DNA of 64,000 nt from CALWPV01 sp045632125 (lineage in GTDB: Bacteria > Bacillota > Clostridia > Lachnospirales > Bianqueaceae): NCBI GenBank assembly GCA_045632125.1, contig JAZQWC010000083.1, positions 8,811 to 72,810 of the forward strand, written 5' to 3'. The stretch's first letter is position 1; the number at the start of each line of letters is the position of its first letter. Under the pieces are notes generated by a model. That model did not search any database and had not been told where the DNA came from. It saw only the letters and a program-made list of their open reading frames with translations. Positions 9,132 through 18,798 of the stretch are shown here, piece by piece. A program made the position numbers and the translations under genes.

Positions 9132-10127
9132 TTAATTCTGCGGCTTCGCGTACTGCAAAATGACTAAAGTTGCTGCTTCCTCAGCATCCAATTCACCTGT
9201 TTTCGTTGCTGTATCCAGATCCAGCACTTTATTCAGCAACTCTTTCAGCCTTTTCTCTCCAAATCTTCTGGCCTGATTTTGATAATTGCCCGCAGCAAAG
9301 CTGGGTACACCCAACTCCTTAGCCACTGCATTTCTATCAGCTCCCTGCATCAAGCTTGCCTTATATAAGAGACGAAACTGGCGAATCATCATAAAGAAAA
9401 TACGCTGCACCGGCTCATTATCTTCAAGTAATTGGCGATAGATCCGATAAGCCGCTGCCGGCTGTTGATTTCCTAAATGATCTGTCAATTTAAATATACT
9501 GTTTTCAATTGTAACGGAGACAATGCTATCCACATCTTCTCTGCTAATGATGCCGCGTTCCTTGGCATAGCTCGTCAGTTTCTCCAATTCCATTTGAATC
9601 CGTACCATATCGTTACCGGTCAAACTCAAAAAATAAGACGCTGTATTCCTATCTAATTGAACACCTTTTCGTTTCACTTCCTGACCGATCCAAGTCAGCA
9701 ATTCATTTTCTCCAAGACGCTTAAATTCAACAACATACCCATATTTTTGAACAGCTTTATAAAATTTAGATCGTTTATCCACTTTCGATTCGATCCAAAT
9801 CACAGTGGCTGACTCCGGTATGTCCTGCATCAAATCTGCAAGCTCACCCATTTTCCCCGGTTTTAAATCGAAAGCACCACTCTCTTTTATAATGACTACG
9901 CGGCGTTCTGCCATAAAGGGTAATGTTTCAATACTGCTCTGTACCTGAAGAGGATCCTGAGGCGACTGCATCACATCCAAGTTCATCATTTCATCCTCAG
10001 GCAGCAACAATGCTTTTTTGATCCTCTGCTCATACAGTTGGATCAAAAAACGCTCTTCACCATAAAACAGATACAATTTGCCAATCTGTCCTTTTTGAAT
10101 TTGCTCCTTTAAACCTTTCAAGTCCAT
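9132..10127 (-). CDS. holA: DNA polymerase III delta subunit
   Basis: The delta subunit is the clamp-loader wrench that opens the beta sliding clamp. The 331-residue protein has the family start (residues 17-26, KLYLFYGEER) and the three-domain layout: an AAA+-like part without a Walker A motif, then a lid, then a C-terminal collar with ELEKLTSYAKERGIISREDV and LLNKVLDLDTATKTGELD. The lack of a Walker A motif is normal for delta. It follows comEC by 21 bases and is probably transcribed with it. Confidence 0.93.
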   Translation of the reverse strand: MDLKGLKEQIQKGQIGKLYLFYGEERFLIQLYEQRIKKALLLPEDEMMNLDVMQSPQDPLQVQSSIETLPFMAERRVVIIKESGAFDLKPGKMGELADLMQDIPESATVIWIESKVDKRSKFYKAVQKYGYVVEFKRLGENELLTWIGQEVKRKGVQLDRNTASYFLSLTGNDMVRIQMELEKLTSYAKERGIISREDVDSIVSVTIENSIFKLTDHLGNQQPAAAYRIYRQLLEDNEPVQRIFFMMIRQFRLLYKASLMQGADRNAVAKELGVPSFAAGNYQNQARRFGEKRLKELLNKVLDLDTATKTGELDAEEAATLVILQYAKPQN

Positions 10128-10148
10128 CCCTCTTTCTAATATATTTGC

Positions 10149-12284
10149 TCATCTATTGATATATTGACTGCACTCTAGTCGACCGCAATTTTCTTCCACC
10201 CAAATAGCTCCGCAATTTGCTGTAGAATACCACTCGATTTCTTGTTCTTCTATCCGGCTCACAGTTTCTTCATGAGGATGTCCATATCGATTATCTCTTC
10301 CACAGCTAATCACGGCCAGTTCCGGACGAATCCTTTCCAACAAATCCATTCCTGTAGAATAACGTGATCCATGGTGCGCCACTTTAAGCACATCCACATC
10401 TTGTAACTCATGCAAAATCTTTTTTTCTGTATTCTCACCAATATCACCGGGAAAGAAGAAAAATCTATTATCTACTTCAATCAAAGCAACTAAAGCATCT
10501 TCGTTACTATCGATATGCTCCGCATTCTGTTTAGGAGAAAGAACCGTTACGCAAAAGCCTTCCGTTTTAAAACTGTATCCGGCACTAACTCTTTGTACCA
10601 CACCGCCATTTCGCTCTATATTCGACTCTAGAAGAGTTTGATGCTCACTTTCCTTACCTTCTCCCACCCATAAACGATCAATGGAAAAATCCGGATCCTG
10701 AGAAAGAGCCACCAAACCTTCTATATGATCCCAATCTGCATGCGAAAGCAGCACACCGTCGATTCGGGTAATTCCCCTTGCATACAGATAAGGTTTTAAT
10801 ACCTCTTCATACTTAGATCCTGCATCCACAATGAACACGTGCTGCTTCCATTCTATCACAGCACAGTCTCCTTGTCCAACATCTAAATACATAACGCGCC
10901 AATTTAATGGTCGAAACAGTAAAATCATTCCGCACACCAAACCAATTATGGAAAAGAAACACTTGTTTCTTTGCTCTTTTTTCTTGTGATAGTAATAATA
11001 CAAAAGTATCCACAAGCCATATATGATCATCATGTGATACAGTTCCGGTTTTCCTCGCATCTGTGCATCAGGAAGTACAGAGATCCATTCACTTCCCTTT
11101 TGAAAAGAAAATAACAAATGATCTACAAGAGTTGCTAGTCCTTGACCTAAAGCCGGATGCAGAACCGAAAGTCCTAATGAAAGCAAAGAACCCATCAATA
11201 CCACGTCCATAGCCGGCACTACCCAGAAGTTTAAAATAAAACCATATATCGAAGCTTCTGAAAAAAACCATAATGAAATTGGAATAGTTGCCAACATGAT
11301 TCCAGCTGATGGAGCCAGCATCCGACGAACGCGATAAGGAATGCCGCGCATACTCATAAGCACAATACTTCCATATTTCATGCCTAAAAGCACTCCAAAG
11401 GAAAGGCAAAAACCAGCGTCTAAAATATACAAAGGTTGATAGACCAATAAAAGTCCCGCTGTCAACGCTAAGCTAGTTGGGGGATCCTCCTCACGTCCTG
11501 CTATCAGGGCAATCGTTTGAATGCTCATCATTATCGCAGCCCGCAATGTTGAAACCGAAGCTCCCGTTAAAAAAACGTAGATCCATAAAAAAGCCGTTAT
11601 TTCCAGTTTCACCCTTTTAGGTTTTTGAAACTTTTTCAATATCCGCTCCAATATTTCCCCTAATATAGTCAAATGAAGGCCCGATATAGCAATTATATGA
11701 GAAATCCCTCCCTGACGAAATAGCTTTGAAGTTACTTCTTCCAATTCTCCTTTTTCGCCGATCAACATTGCCTTAAGAATTTGGGCATGATTTGTATTCC
11801 ATCTATTATCAATTTGTTTAGAAATCCATCTTCGGATTCTATCCATGCCCGCATACCACGAGTTATATTCTTCCTGCAAACAGGTCCAATCCGCTACTCG
11901 TACATAAAACCCAATATTTTGAATTCGTGCGTACCAAAGGCCATCCCATTGACCCGGATTAGTCGCAGCCTCCGGCCACCAGATTTCTCCTTTTATCCGG
12001 ATCCTGCTTCCCGCCTTCATGTCCATGGTTTGTTCCTGCGTCAAAACAAGGACGCATTGCATTCCATCGTCTAACTTTAATCTAGCTCTTCCTTCATCTT
12101 GTTTTTTCTGTACCGAAAGAACCAGTCCCTCTATTGCTGTTTCGCTTTCATACTTTTCTTTTTGTTTTGCTTCTTTGTAGTCCCATGCAAATAGCTTTTC
12201 ACCTAATTCCGGTTGCCATATCAGCACCCAGATCAACCCCACAATATAAATACAGACCAAAACAACGATTGGTCTATTGCGCAT
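10149..12284 (-). CDS. comEC: ComEC/Rec2 DNA-uptake channel
   Basis: ComEC forms the inner-membrane channel that carries single-stranded DNA into competent cells. The 711-residue protein has the full family layout: N-terminal soluble DUF4131-type region (about 40-170), a Competence transmembrane domain (about 190-450, with GGISHIIAISGLHLTILG) and a C-terminal metallo-beta-lactamase-like domain with the metal-binding LSHADWDHIEG and VAHHGSRYSTGMD. All three parts are intact, so a working channel is possible. comEA lies about 3.3 kb upstream on the same strand with a regulatory operon inserted between them; holA follows. Confidence 0.93.
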   Translation of the reverse strand: MRNRPIVVLVCIYIVGLIWVLIWQPELGEKLFAWDYKEAKQKEKYESETAIEGLVLSVQKKQDEGRARLKLDDGMQCVLVLTQEQTMDMKAGSRIRIKGEIWWPEAATNPGQWDGLWYARIQNIGFYVRVADWTCLQEEYNSWYAGMDRIRRWISKQIDNRWNTNHAQILKAMLIGEKGELEEVTSKLFRQGGISHIIAISGLHLTILGEILERILKKFQKPKRVKLEITAFLWIYVFLTGASVSTLRAAIMMSIQTIALIAGREEDPPTSLALTAGLLLVYQPLYILDAGFCLSFGVLLGMKYGSIVLMSMRGIPYRVRRMLAPSAGIMLATIPISLWFFSEASIYGFILNFWVVPAMDVVLMGSLLSLGLSVLHPALGQGLATLVDHLLFSFQKGSEWISVLPDAQMRGKPELYHMMIIYGLWILLYYYYHKKKEQRNKCFFSIIGLVCGMILLFRPLNWRVMYLDVGQGDCAVIEWKQHVFIVDAGSKYEEVLKPYLYARGITRIDGVLLSHADWDHIEGLVALSQDPDFSIDRLWVGEGKESEHQTLLESNIERNGGVVQRVSAGYSFKTEGFCVTVLSPKQNAEHIDSNEDALVALIEVDNRFFFFPGDIGENTEKKILHELQDVDVLKVAHHGSRYSTGMDLLERIRPELAVISCGRDNRYGHPHEETVSRIEEQEIEWYSTANCGAIWVEENCGRLECSQYINR

Positions 12285-12316
12285 ATTCTTCTCCTTGTTT
12301 GTTATGTTAATAGAAA

Positions 12317-12348
12317 GGCTTCCCTTTACCGATTGATAAAGGGAAGCC
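12317..12348 (-). terminator. Hairpin terminator after the GerMN lipoprotein gene
   Basis: A 12-bp perfect stem (GGCTTCCCTTTA paired with TAAAGGGAAGCC) around an 8-base loop lies just after the stop of the lipoprotein gene and before comEC. The T-run on the minus strand is short and interrupted. Confidence 0.7.
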
Positions 12349-12364
12349 GGTCATTCATTACAAT

Positions 12365-13411
12365 TTATTGAACCAACGAAAAGTCACCGCTCAAAACTCC
12401 ATCCAGTTTAACATAAGATTTGTAATATTCGACTCTTTCACCTTCGATCAAGAATTGAACATATCTAACTCCGCTTACATTTTGTAAAGAGTTAACGATG
12501 GAATAGATCGTCAGCATTTCTCCACTTTCTCCACCCAAATGGTTTTTTTGGAATTCAGCACTTAAATCCACATAACATACATTATCTTTAATAAATATAT
12601 CTTTCACCAAAGTTCCCTGTGGAATCACCGAAGTCAAATCTTCGCCTTCCGGTCCGGCAATCAGTGCTTTCATAATAGCTGAAGGCAACGCATCCGTCAT
12701 TCCCATGGTCAAAGTTCTCGTTTCTCTCACCAGTGCAGTACCATCCGCATTTCCAAAATAAAGATGAACTCTCACTTCATCGGTATAAAAATCCTGACTA
12801 TACTGATTGATGATCAACTTATCCTCTGCATAGGATGTTGTAATTAGATTCATTTCCGCTGTACTATCCTGCAAGTTAGGGGCCATAAAGCGAATCTGAT
12901 CGATACAACCGCTAGAGAATAGCGTACGACTAAGCCCTGCTCTCATAACAATTCTCTCTGTCAAGGACATTTCATAATACAGTTCAGTCATACGAAACTC
13001 TAACGCCTGAACTTCCACCGAACCAATAAATTCATTCTCCTCAACTATCGTGACCAACGCCGCCTCGTCCAGTATTCCTTCTGGTATAATGGAACATAAA
13101 GACATATTATCTTCCGAAACACCCTCTACTGTTTGCAGTTCTTTCAAAAGAGTACTCAGGACTTTCTCAGCAGGCATTTGCGAAAAATCATAGTCTTTTT
13201 CCACCTCAAACAACGAGGTAGTCGTAGGATTCGTATAACAAACGGGTATTACACCAGCCTGCATTTCCTCACCACTACGGGTAGCCTCTGCCAAATAAGC
13301 GGATTCTGTCAACTGAACTTTCTCCATTTCTGGTTCTTCGCTGCAGGCGATCAAAGCACCAACCACCAGTGCCAGGCAGGCAAAAATGAAAATGATTTTA
13401 CTTTTTTTCAT
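12365..13411 (-). CDS. Lipoprotein with two GerMN domains
   Basis: The 348-residue protein has a type II signal peptide with a lipobox ending at Cys 23 (GALIAC), so it should be anchored outside the membrane. Two GerMN-type repeats follow: the first ends near LVTIVEENEFIGSVEVQ, the second has MKALIAGPEGEDLTSVIPQGT and CYVDLSAEF near residues 240-290. GerM proteins act in spore germination and sporulation, but GerMN lipoproteins also accompany envelope two-component systems. Its start overlaps the stop of the histidine kinase gene (ATGA), so it is translationally coupled to it and may act as an envelope sensor or target of that system. Confidence 0.85.
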   Translation of the reverse strand: MKKSKIIFIFACLALVVGALIACSEEPEMEKVQLTESAYLAEATRSGEEMQAGVIPVCYTNPTTTSLFEVEKDYDFSQMPAEKVLSTLLKELQTVEGVSEDNMSLCSIIPEGILDEAALVTIVEENEFIGSVEVQALEFRMTELYYEMSLTERIVMRAGLSRTLFSSGCIDQIRFMAPNLQDSTAEMNLITTSYAEDKLIINQYSQDFYTDEVRVHLYFGNADGTALVRETRTLTMGMTDALPSAIMKALIAGPEGEDLTSVIPQGTLVKDIFIKDNVCYVDLSAEFQKNHLGGESGEMLTIYSIVNSLQNVSGVRYVQFLIEGERVEYYKSYVKLDGVLSGDFSLVQ

Positions 13412-14886
13412 TCTTCCTCATCCTCCTGTTCCACCGTCTGGATCAAAGGCAGCTTTACAGTAAAACTGCTTCCTTCTCCCACCTGACTTTCCACCGATAT
13501 AGTTCCTTTATGCAGCATAACAATTTGCCGCACTATCGAAAGACCTAAACCGGATCCACCCGCCTCACGGTCCCTCGCCTTATCTACACGATAAAAACGC
13601 TGGAAAAGCTTAGCAAAATGCGTTTCATCAATACCAATACCGGTATCCGACACAACGATCACCGCATTCATATGGTCACTATCAATCGAAACTTTTACCT
13701 GTCCACCTTCTTTATTGTACTTAATTCCATTTTGAATCAGGTTAGATAAAGCCAGCGTCAGTTTCGTTTCATCGGCCTCGATTTCCACATTACGGGCACT
13801 TTCCAGGACCAATTCTACATTTTTCTCCTGTGCCAAGGGTTTCAAACGCTTTAATATATCTTCCGTCATATCATTCAACATGAAGGAACTTACATTCAAT
13901 ACATTCTCGCCGCCTTCTTCCAGTCGCACCAAGGTCAACAGATCATTTACGATCGTTGTTTGACGATCGATCTCACTATTGATATCTTGCAAAAACTCTT
14001 TATACATTTCCTCCGGCAGACTATTTTGCAAAAGCAAAGACTCGGTTAAAACTTTAATAGAGCTCAAAGGTGTTTTCAATTCATGAGACACATTCGAAAC
14101 AAATTCTTTTCTGGAATGGTCAATGGCGATCAAATCATGGGTAACCCCTTGTACCGATTCCACAATTGCCCCATATTCATCTTTACGTTCCAACTGCTCC
14201 GGAATTTCAGCATTTCCGGCCGCCACCTGCCGCAGCCATTCCTGAACCTTTCGGAATGGTTTAGTAAACAAAGAAATCAAAATATACATACCGGCACACA
14301 CGAGCATACCCACTGCATACTGAAGCAATACCACATTTCCTTGTGACGCAGCCAATGATTGCAGCATAGAGTCAACTGTGAAAAACACATACACAGCTCC
14401 CTGAATGCGTGTCTCGGAATAATCTTTGATCGGAATGGCCAAGCGAATAAAAGAACCCTCACGCACGTTTGTGACCTCACCCGAAAGCGCATTTAATACG
14501 TCATCATTGACGATATATCGTCCTACTTTCGTCTGTGAAGAATCCTGGATTACCATAGCTCTCTCATCCAGAATCATAACACGTGCATAACTATATAGGC
14601 GGCTAAAACTTTCGAGCTCATTGTTCAATGCAGCAGTTGTTTCGCCGCCTTCCTGACCTTCCGACGTTTCAGCGATCAATCGATTGATCGCAATATCGCT
14701 GGCCAAAAAGTTAGCATATCGACTGATCTCGGTAATACGCTGATTGACCCATTGGTTTTCCCAAACGTTAAAAAGCAATTGACCAAAGATAACTGAAGAT
14801 ACTATATACAAACAAGCCATACACACATACATCTTAGTGCGCACGCTTCGATACCAAGGTACCTTTTTAAATTGAATATGTGCCAT
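13408..14886 (-). CDS. Membrane sensor histidine kinase (WalK/PhoR type)
   Basis: The 492-residue kinase has a transmembrane segment at about 15-38, an extracellular domain of about 140 residues, a second membrane segment at about 182-204, HAMP, then a HisKA domain with the phospho-acceptor His in SHELKTPLSSIKVL and an HATPase domain with N box (NLIQNGIKYN), G1 (DTGIGID) and G2 (GGSGLGLSIV). It lacks the PAS domain of B. subtilis WalK. It follows its response regulator by 12 bases and overlaps the GerMN lipoprotein gene, so the three form one operon. Walk-type identity is inferred from context and is not certain. Confidence 0.9.
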   Translation of the reverse strand: MAHIQFKKVPWYRSVRTKMYVCMACLYIVSSVIFGQLLFNVWENQWVNQRITEISRYANFLASDIAINRLIAETSEGQEGGETTAALNNELESFSRLYSYARVMILDERAMVIQDSSQTKVGRYIVNDDVLNALSGEVTNVREGSFIRLAIPIKDYSETRIQGAVYVFFTVDSMLQSLAASQGNVVLLQYAVGMLVCAGMYILISLFTKPFRKVQEWLRQVAAGNAEIPEQLERKDEYGAIVESVQGVTHDLIAIDHSRKEFVSNVSHELKTPLSSIKVLTESLLLQNSLPEEMYKEFLQDINSEIDRQTTIVNDLLTLVRLEEGGENVLNVSSFMLNDMTEDILKRLKPLAQEKNVELVLESARNVEIEADETKLTLALSNLIQNGIKYNKEGGQVKVSIDSDHMNAVIVVSDTGIGIDETHFAKLFQRFYRVDKARDREAGGSGLGLSIVRQIVMLHKGTISVESQVGEGSSFTVKLPLIQTVEQEDEEE

Positions 14887-14898
14887 CGGTGTTTCCTA

Positions 14899-15582
14899 TC
14901 AGCCTTTAAAGAAATAACCAACGCCCCATTTTGTTTGAATATACAAAGGATCACCGGGATTGGGTTCAATCTTTTCACGCAGTCTTCTTACATGCACATC
15001 CACAGTTCTTACATCACCCGGATAGTCATAGCCCCAAACCACATCAAGCAATTTTTCACGGCTGTAAACTTTTCCTACGTTTTTAGAAAGAAGTTCCAAA
15101 AGATCAAATTCCTTAGCGGTCAAATTCGCCTCTGTTCCGGAAATGAATACACGGCGGCTATCATAGTCAACCTTTAGATCACGGAATTCCTGCACATTCG
15201 TCTCCTTTTCCGCATGGTGACGATAACGACGCAAAATCGCTTTGATTCGTGCCTTCAGTTCCAAAATATTAAAGGGCTTAGTCATATAGTCATCTGCACC
15301 GTATTCCAGACCCAGAATCTTGTCCATATCTTCTCCCTTAGCAGTCAGCATCAGGATCGGTACAGAGGAGAACTCACGAACCATCTGACATACAGTAACA
15401 CCATCCATTTTGGGTAGCATGACATCTAAAATAACAATGTCGTATTCCTTTTCCTGAATCATATTATACGCTTCTTCACCATCGTAAGCAGCATCCACAT
15501 CCATGCCATCCTGTTCTAAACTGAACTTGATTCCTTTTACAATAAATTTTTCATCATCCACTACCAAAACCTTTGTAGCCAT
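14899..15582 (-). CDS. OmpR/PhoB-family response regulator (WalR-like)
   Basis: The 227-residue protein has an N-terminal receiver with acidic residues DDE at 9-11, phospho-acceptor Asp 53 (DIVILDVMLPKMDG) and Lys 102 (MTKPF), then a C-terminal winged helix with TAKEFDLLELLSKNVGKVYSREKLLDVVWGYDYPGDVRTVDVHVRRLREKI broken across the recognition helix and wing. The VRTVDVHVRRLREKIE end is highly typical of WalR/YycF. It is the first regulator of the response regulator-kinase-lipoprotein unit and starts 10 bases after comEA ends, so it may be co-transcribed with comEA. Confidence 0.93.
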   Translation of the reverse strand: MATKVLVVDDEKFIVKGIKFSLEQDGMDVDAAYDGEEAYNMIQEKEYDIVILDVMLPKMDGVTVCQMVREFSSVPILMLTAKGEDMDKILGLEYGADDYMTKPFNILELKARIKAILRRYRHHAEKETNVQEFRDLKVDYDSRRVFISGTEANLTAKEFDLLELLSKNVGKVYSREKLLDVVWGYDYPGDVRTVDVHVRRLREKIEPNPGDPLYIQTKWGVGYFFKG

Positions 15583-15592
15583 GATTGCCTCC

Positions 15593-16222
15593 TTATTCGT
15601 CCACTGTTATTTTATCTTTTAAATCATTAAATTTACTTTCACCAATACCTTTAACCTTCATGATATCCTCAATTGTTTCAAAGGGGCCATTCTCTTCACG
15701 ATGTTGAATGATCCGCTCTGCATAAGTCTCTCCGATACCAGGAAGGTCTAGTAGTTCTATTTTAGATGCTAAGTTGATATTGGTCAAGAGGTTTTCCTGA
15801 TTTTCTCCCGCAGTATTCGCAATATTTTCAATTTTTTCTCCCACAGTCGGCACATAGATTCGCTGGCCATCTTTTATATATCCGGCCAAGTTCAATTGGC
15901 TTAAATCAGCCTCAGCATTAGCTCCCCCTGCTGCTTCAATTGCGTCCGAAACTCTGGCCCCTTCCAGCAGATAGTAGACTCGATCCGGCTCAACCACCGC
16001 CCCTGTCACATGGACTCCTACCATTGGCTCTTCACTCACCTCTTCACTACTATCCGTTATTTCTTCTACTGTTACTTCATCTATGCTTGGAACAGTTTCC
16101 TCCATCCATACTTCCTCTGATCTTTCTGGTTTACAAAACCACCATATGCTCCCTGCCAACACTAACAGTCCCCATATTCCCCATTTGATCACCTTATTTT
16201 TACTAATGTAAATCTTTTCCAT
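15593..16222 (-). CDS. comEA: ComEA-type helix-hairpin-helix DNA-binding protein
   Basis: ComEA is the membrane-anchored receptor that binds incoming double-stranded DNA for transformation. The 209-residue protein has one N-terminal membrane helix (about 13-30), an acidic linker, an SLBB-type domain (VHVTGAVVEPDRVYYL onwards, about 67-125) and a C-terminal pair of helix-hairpin-helix motifs (INLASKIELLDLPGIGETYAERII broken by hairpins, then IMKVKGIGESKF). This is the standard Gram-positive ComEA layout and length. comEC lies further down the same strand; no comEB/comEC directly follows, because a WalRK-like system is inserted. Confidence 0.92.
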   Translation of the reverse strand: MEKIYISKNKVIKWGIWGLLVLAGSIWWFCKPERSEEVWMEETVPSIDEVTVEEITDSSEEVSEEPMVGVHVTGAVVEPDRVYYLLEGARVSDAIEAAGGANAEADLSQLNLAGYIKDGQRIYVPTVGEKIENIANTAGENQENLLTNINLASKIELLDLPGIGETYAERIIQHREENGPFETIEDIMKVKGIGESKFNDLKDKITVDE

Positions 16223-16315
16223 CTTACCTTCCCCCTTTTCTTTTCATTATCTATGATCGATCTTTAAAAATCCACTTTTTTGAATAAAAAAAGTAAAGAA
16301 AATTTTTCTGCTCTG

Positions 16316-16344
16316 TTGAAAGAAAACCTGATTTGTGTTAGTAT
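16316..16344 (+). promoter_or_regulatory. Candidate sigma-A promoter of typA
   Basis: TTGAAA (16316-16321), a 17-base spacer and TAGTAT (16339-16344) lie about 50 bases before the typA start, followed by the ribosome binding site AAGGAAGG. Confidence 0.6.
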
Positions 16345-16394
16345 ATCCGGTGGACAAAAGCACTTAAGTATATAATATTAAGGAAGGTTTATAT

Positions 16395-18218
16395 ATGTTA
16401 GATCAAACTAAAATTCGTAATATTGCCATCATCGCTCATGTTGACCACGGTAAAACTACTCTGGTAGATGCTCTGCTTGCTCAGAGCGGTATTTTCCGTG
16501 AAAATCAAGAAGTGGTAGAACGCGTCATGGACTCCAACGATCTGGAACGTGAGCGCGGTATCACCATTCTGGCCAAAAACACTTCCATGCACTACGATGG
16601 CTATAAGATCAATATTATTGATACTCCCGGTCATGCCGATTTTGGCGGCGAAGTAGAACGTGCCTTGAAAATGGCTAATGGCGTACTGCTTTTGGTTGAC
16701 GCCTATGAAGGCTGCATGCCCCAAACCCGTTTCGTACTGAAAAAGGCATTGGATCTGAACCTGACTCCCATCATTGTAATTAATAAAGTAGATCGCCCCA
16801 TGGCCCGCCCTGATGAAGTTGAGGAAGAAGTTCTAGAACTTTTGCTGGACCTGGGTGCATCCGACGAACAGTTGGATTCTCCTGTTATCTATGCTTCTGC
16901 TAAAGAAGGCTGGGCTTCCACCGATTATCTGGAAGTAGGTACCGATATGAAGCCCCTGTTCAATGCAATTATTGAAAACATTCCGGCTCCCGAAGGCGAT
17001 GCCGAAGGTGACCTTCAGCTGCTGGTTTCCAATATTGATTATGATTCTTACACCGGTCGTATTGCCATTGGACGTATCGATCGAGGCAGTGTTCATGTAG
17101 GTGATTCTGCTGTTATCTGTCGTAAGAACGGAACTACCACCAACATTAAGCTCACCAATTTGTATGTATATAATGATATGCAGCGTGTTGCCGCTGAAGA
17201 AGCAGGCGTTGGTGAAATCGTTGCCGTATCCGGTATCAAAGATATCAACATTGGCGAGACCATCTGCTGCCCCACCAACATCGAGCCGCTGCCCTTTGTA
17301 GCGATTGATGAGCCGGTTCTTTCCATGACCTTTACTGTTAACAAGAGCCCCTTCGCCGGTCGTGAAGGCGACTATGTTACCTCTCGTCACTTGCGTGACC
17401 GCCTTTTGAAGGAGCTGGAATCCAACATTTCCCTTCGTGTAGAAGAAACTGAATCCCCCGACTCCTTCATTGTATCCGGCCGCGGCGAACTTCACCTTTC
17501 TGTATTGGTAGAAAATATGAGACGTCAGGGCTATGAATTTGCTGTATCAAAGCCTCAGGTTATCACCAAAATTGTAAATGGTCAGGTGTGGGAACCCTAT
17601 GAAGAATTAGTAGTAGATCTGCCCGATGAATATACCGGCGTGTTAATGGAAGGTGCCAGCCTGCGCAAAGCTGAACTTTTGAATATGACTCCTACTCAGG
17701 GTGGCTATAGCCGACTGGAATTCATCATTCCTTCCCGTGGTTTAATTGGTTATCGTTCACAGTTGATGACCGAGACTCGTGGTACTGCCATCATTAACCA
17801 TGTATTCCATAGTTTTAAACCCTTCAAGGGTGAAATCGCTCCCCGTACCCGCGGTTCTTTGATTGCTCATGAGCCCGGTGAAGCTGTTACCTACGGTTTG
17901 TACAATGCTCAGGAGCGTGGTACCCTCTTTATTGGTGCTGGCGTTCCTGTATACGAAGGTATGATCGTTGGTGAAAGTTCTCGTGCCGATGACATTGTTG
18001 TAAATGTATGCAAAAAGAAGCATGCCACCAACATGCGTTCCTCTTCCGCCGATGAAGCTCTGCGCCTTACTCCTCCCCGCGAAATGTCACTGGAAGAGTG
18101 TCTGGAGTTCATTGCTGAAGATGAATTGGTAGAAATCACCCCCAAGAACATCCGAATGAGAAAAGAAATTCTTGACGCAAGCCTAAGAATGAAAGCAAAA
18201 TATAACGCATCGAAATAA
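16395..18218 (+). CDS. typA: TypA/BipA ribosome-binding GTPase
   Basis: TypA (BipA) is an EF-G-like GTPase that binds the 70S ribosome and helps 50S assembly and stress or cold growth. The 607-residue product has the G1 loop AHVDHGKTT at residues 14-22, switch I RGITI, G3 DTPGHADFGGEVER and G4 NKVDRP, and the TypA-specific C-terminal domain with IPSRGLIGYRSQLMTETRGTA split by the loop and ending in KNIRMRKEIL. Length and motifs fit the family fully. It is transcribed alone from a promoter at 16316-16344. Confidence 0.97.
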   Translation: MLDQTKIRNIAIIAHVDHGKTTLVDALLAQSGIFRENQEVVERVMDSNDLERERGITILAKNTSMHYDGYKINIIDTPGHADFGGEVERALKMANGVLLLVDAYEGCMPQTRFVLKKALDLNLTPIIVINKVDRPMARPDEVEEEVLELLLDLGASDEQLDSPVIYASAKEGWASTDYLEVGTDMKPLFNAIIENIPAPEGDAEGDLQLLVSNIDYDSYTGRIAIGRIDRGSVHVGDSAVICRKNGTTTNIKLTNLYVYNDMQRVAAEEAGVGEIVAVSGIKDINIGETICCPTNIEPLPFVAIDEPVLSMTFTVNKSPFAGREGDYVTSRHLRDRLLKELESNISLRVEETESPDSFIVSGRGELHLSVLVENMRRQGYEFAVSKPQVITKIVNGQVWEPYEELVVDLPDEYTGVLMEGASLRKAELLNMTPTQGGYSRLEFIIPSRGLIGYRSQLMTETRGTAIINHVFHSFKPFKGEIAPRTRGSLIAHEPGEAVTYGLYNAQERGTLFIGAGVPVYEGMIVGESSRADDIVVNVCKKKHATNMRSSSADEALRLTPPREMSLEECLEFIAEDELVEITPKNIRMRKEILDASLRMKAKYNASK

Positions 18219-18223
18219 TCGGT

Positions 18224-18268
18224 AAGGCCTTTTCCGTCACTGCATCCTGATGTATTTGGAAAAGGCCT
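18224..18268 (+). terminator. Hairpin after typA, probable terminator
   Basis: AGGCCTTTTCC and GGAAAAGGCCT pair perfectly over 11 bp around a 22-base loop, right after the typA stop. The following sequence GTCTAACTTTTA is only weakly T-rich, so termination may be partial and some reading into the MarR gene is possible. Confidence 0.55.
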
Positions 18269-18296
18269 GTCTAACTTTTAATTTGGAGTGTGTTTT

Positions 18297-18740
18297 ATGA
18301 ATTCATTTACCAAAAATATCACCACCATCGGTCGCTGTGCTAATCAATTCCGCAGCGACTACTTAGAAGGCACAGGCCTCAAAGGTGGTCAGCATTCTTT
18401 AATTACAAATCTTTGCCGTCAACCAGGCATATCTCAGGAACAATTAAGCAAACTAACCTATATGAATAAAAGCAATGTGGCTCGGCATCTTGCAACCTTG
18501 GAAGAAAGCGGGTTTGTGACTCGAAAATACTCTGAAACCGATAAACGGGTTATGTTAGTATATCCCACCGACAAAGCCTTTGAAGTTCTTCCTGCCATTA
18601 CCGAGACCCATCGCGCTTGGCGCGCTTACGTAACGGAAAGCTTTACTGAAGAAGAGCTCGAACTCTTTTCTTCTCTTCTTGAGCGAGCTGCCGAGCGTGC
18701 CAAAACCTATGTTGATAACCGCGATAACAAACTTTCCTAA
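18297..18740 (+). CDS. MarR-family transcriptional regulator
   Basis: This is a 147-residue winged-helix regulator of the MarR type, which usually binds DNA as a dimer and responds to small ligands. The HTH and wing are visible in QPGISQEQLSKLTYMNKSNVARHLATLEESGFVTRKYSETDKR (about residues 40-82, quoted in two halves around YMNK). I chose the ATG at 18297, 8 bases after GGAG; a GTG three codons upstream overlaps that site. No partner transporter is adjacent: typA lies upstream and tcdA 60 bases downstream, so its target is unknown. Confidence 0.85.
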   Translation: MNSFTKNITTIGRCANQFRSDYLEGTGLKGGQHSLITNLCRQPGISQEQLSKLTYMNKSNVARHLATLEESGFVTRKYSETDKRVMLVYPTDKAFEVLPAITETHRAWRAYVTESFTEEELELFSSLLERAAERAKTYVDNRDNKLS

Positions 18741-18798
18741 AATACACATATAATAATGAGAAAAATCAGCTGCACGCTGCTCCGGAAAAGAGGTTACC

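Noticed and set aside
16833..17495. Minus-strand reading frame of about 220 codons opposite typA
   Set aside because: It lies wholly within typA and has low-complexity content typical of a shadow frame.
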